DNA of 64,000 bases, taken from contig CAZGVB010000004.1 in the NCBI GenBank assembly GCA_964528825.1, forward strand, positions 20,771 to 84,770, written 5' to 3'. The translations under genes and the position numbers were made by a program. This DNA is from RGIG5612 sp964528825 (GTDB taxonomy: Bacteria > Bacillota > Clostridia > Lachnospirales > Lachnospiraceae). Below, piece by piece: positions 63,254-64,000 of the stretch; the first letter of the stretch is position 1, and every line of letters starts with the position of its first letter. Under the pieces are notes generated by a model. That model had not been told where the DNA came from, did no database searches, and saw only the letters and a program-made list of their open reading frames with translations.

Positions 63254-64000
63254 TCATCGTGATTTTACTTTAACAAATTCACCGTCATCTGTTCTTACAA
63301 CCGAAACGACCGTAAATGTGACAGTAACTGCTGCATCTGATGCAGGCTCCGGCGAGCATGTAAATCTTATATCATATCCTGCATATTCCATAGCATAAAT
63401 ATAATCAGCGGATCTATTATATGCATCCCTCGGATCCTGCTTCAAAAGAGAGACAACAACATATGCGATATCATCAGGCAAGACATCACGCAGCTCTTGC
63501 GGAAAGATGACCTGTATCTCATGATGTATCCTGCCATGTCCTGTGCCGCCTATCGCCTCGGGTATGGAATCCGAGTAAGCCATATATGGCTTTATATCAT
63601 ATATAGGAGTCCCGTCAAGCATATCCGCACCCGTAACGAGTATCTTCAATATGCCGTCCGCATCATCTGTGATCAACTTTTCGATCTTTACGACAGACAT
63701 CCCGATCGAATTCGGCCTATAGGGAGAACGTGTAGCAAAGACACCCCTTTTTGTCTTTCCGCCAAGCCTCGGCGGAAAAGAAACAAGCGACTCTTTTTCC
63801 CTTTTTGACTCAGAAAATCCCCACAAAAGCCAAATATGTGAGTACTCTTCAAGTCCTCTTATTGAAGCCGGATCGTTATATTTTCCGAGAAAAGCGATAG
63901 TACCTTTAAGCTCCGGTACGAGATTGCATTGTCTCGGTATACCGAATTTGTGTTTGAAATCAGTATGTATTACCGCAACAGGGCTGATCGTCTGTATCAT
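63254..64000 (-). CDS. trmO: tRNA (adenine(37)-N6)-methyltransferase TrmO (TsaA)
   Basis: Methylates the t6A37 base of certain tRNAs using S-adenosylmethionine. The N-terminal domain has KFGIPRQ, LEEYSHIWLLWGFSE, and FATRSPYRPNSIGMSVVKIE, matching the YaeB/TsaA family; the C-terminal domain (about 160-248) follows. The ATG occupies the last three bases of the window, so the ribosome binding site is outside. The first residues (TISPVAVIHTDFKHKFG) are where the family starts, so the gene is probably complete at 248 residues. Confidence 0.92.
   Translation of the reverse strand: MIQTISPVAVIHTDFKHKFGIPRQCNLVPELKGTIAFLGKYNDPASIRGLEEYSHIWLLWGFSESKREKESLVSFPPRLGGKTKRGVFATRSPYRPNSIGMSVVKIEKLITDDADGILKILVTGADMLDGTPIYDIKPYMAYSDSIPEAIGGTGHGRIHHEIQVIFPQELRDVLPDDIAYVVVSLLKQDPRDAYNRSADYIYAMEYAGYDIRFTCSPEPASDAAVTVTFTVVSVVRTDDGEFVKVKSR

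Noticed and set aside
1..64000. Prophage, transposon, defence-system or tRNA genes
   Set aside because: No transposase, integrase, restriction, toxin-antitoxin or tRNA cloverleaf sequence was recognised in any gap; nearly all space is filled by core genes.

Overview
This 64 kb window is one chromosomal stretch of an AT-rich, Gram-positive anaerobe of the Clostridia. The best guess is a relative of Lachnospiraceae. That placement rests on gene content and order: tig-clpP-clpX-ysxC, rho-rpmE-yqhQ-prmC-prfA, yloU-fakA-recG, addB-addA, a DUF4364 winged-helix protein, a viroplasmin-type RNase H, and the sporulation-type families YtfJ, YtfI and SpoVB. Almost all genes lie on the minus strand. No rRNA, tRNA, CRISPR array, prophage or insertion sequence was seen. 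There is one 100-N assembly gap (25454-25553) inside a coding repeat.

Layout. 1-1608: start of mutS (cut by the window edge) behind miaB. 1766-4690: thiolase and a two-subunit CoA-transferase (acetoacetyl-CoA and short-chain acyl-CoA chemistry). 4721-10502: YprB-like nuclease, murF, ddl, recG. 10642-15552: a complete branched-chain amino-acid type ABC importer (livJ-H-M-G-F). 15599-17763: fakA-yloU. 17807-23719: AI-2E-type permease, prfA, prmC, yqhQ, rpmE, rho. 23855-29768: DUF4364, then the protein-quality-control operon tig-clpP-clpX, a CobW-type GTPase, a His-rich protein, and ysxC. 29877-31494: an OFA-type MFS transporter and rpmB. 31506-36574: ytfJ, ytfI, an unknown gene, a SpoVB-like flippase, ybeY, phoH and rpsU. 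36593-41657: a small membrane protein, lepB, a lipid kinase, an M24 peptidase and a DUF1295 membrane enzyme. 41716-45060: asnS, an S66 peptidase and thiamine pyrophosphokinase. 45063-54456: addAB, an AEC transporter and glnA. 54596-59201: RNase H, an SseB-like protein, a lipoprotein, a frame-broken zinc ribbon and an SPFH/zinc-ribbon protein. 59532-64000: folate one-carbon genes (folC-fhs-fchA) and trmO.

Most of the window is core housekeeping. The most unusual locus is 24941-26256, between clpX and ysxC, where many Firmicutes carry lon. Here a stand-alone CobW/COG0523 G domain with its CxCC metal motif ends 4 nt before a second gene. That gene encodes a Cys/His-rich repeat tract followed by a domain resembling the CobW C-terminal domain. 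I read this as a COG0523 metallochaperone split into two coupled genes. The assembly gap falls inside its perfect 36-nt repeats, so the true protein length is unknown.

Several intercistronic hairpins lack U-tracts (thl/atoD, livJ/livH, tig/clpP, zinc ribbon/lipoprotein) and may tune expression within operons. A 16-bp perfect palindrome sits directly upstream of the S66 peptidase ribosome binding site and is a candidate operator. Promoters and terminators were found by eye. Functional calls rest on motif recognition, not on database searches.
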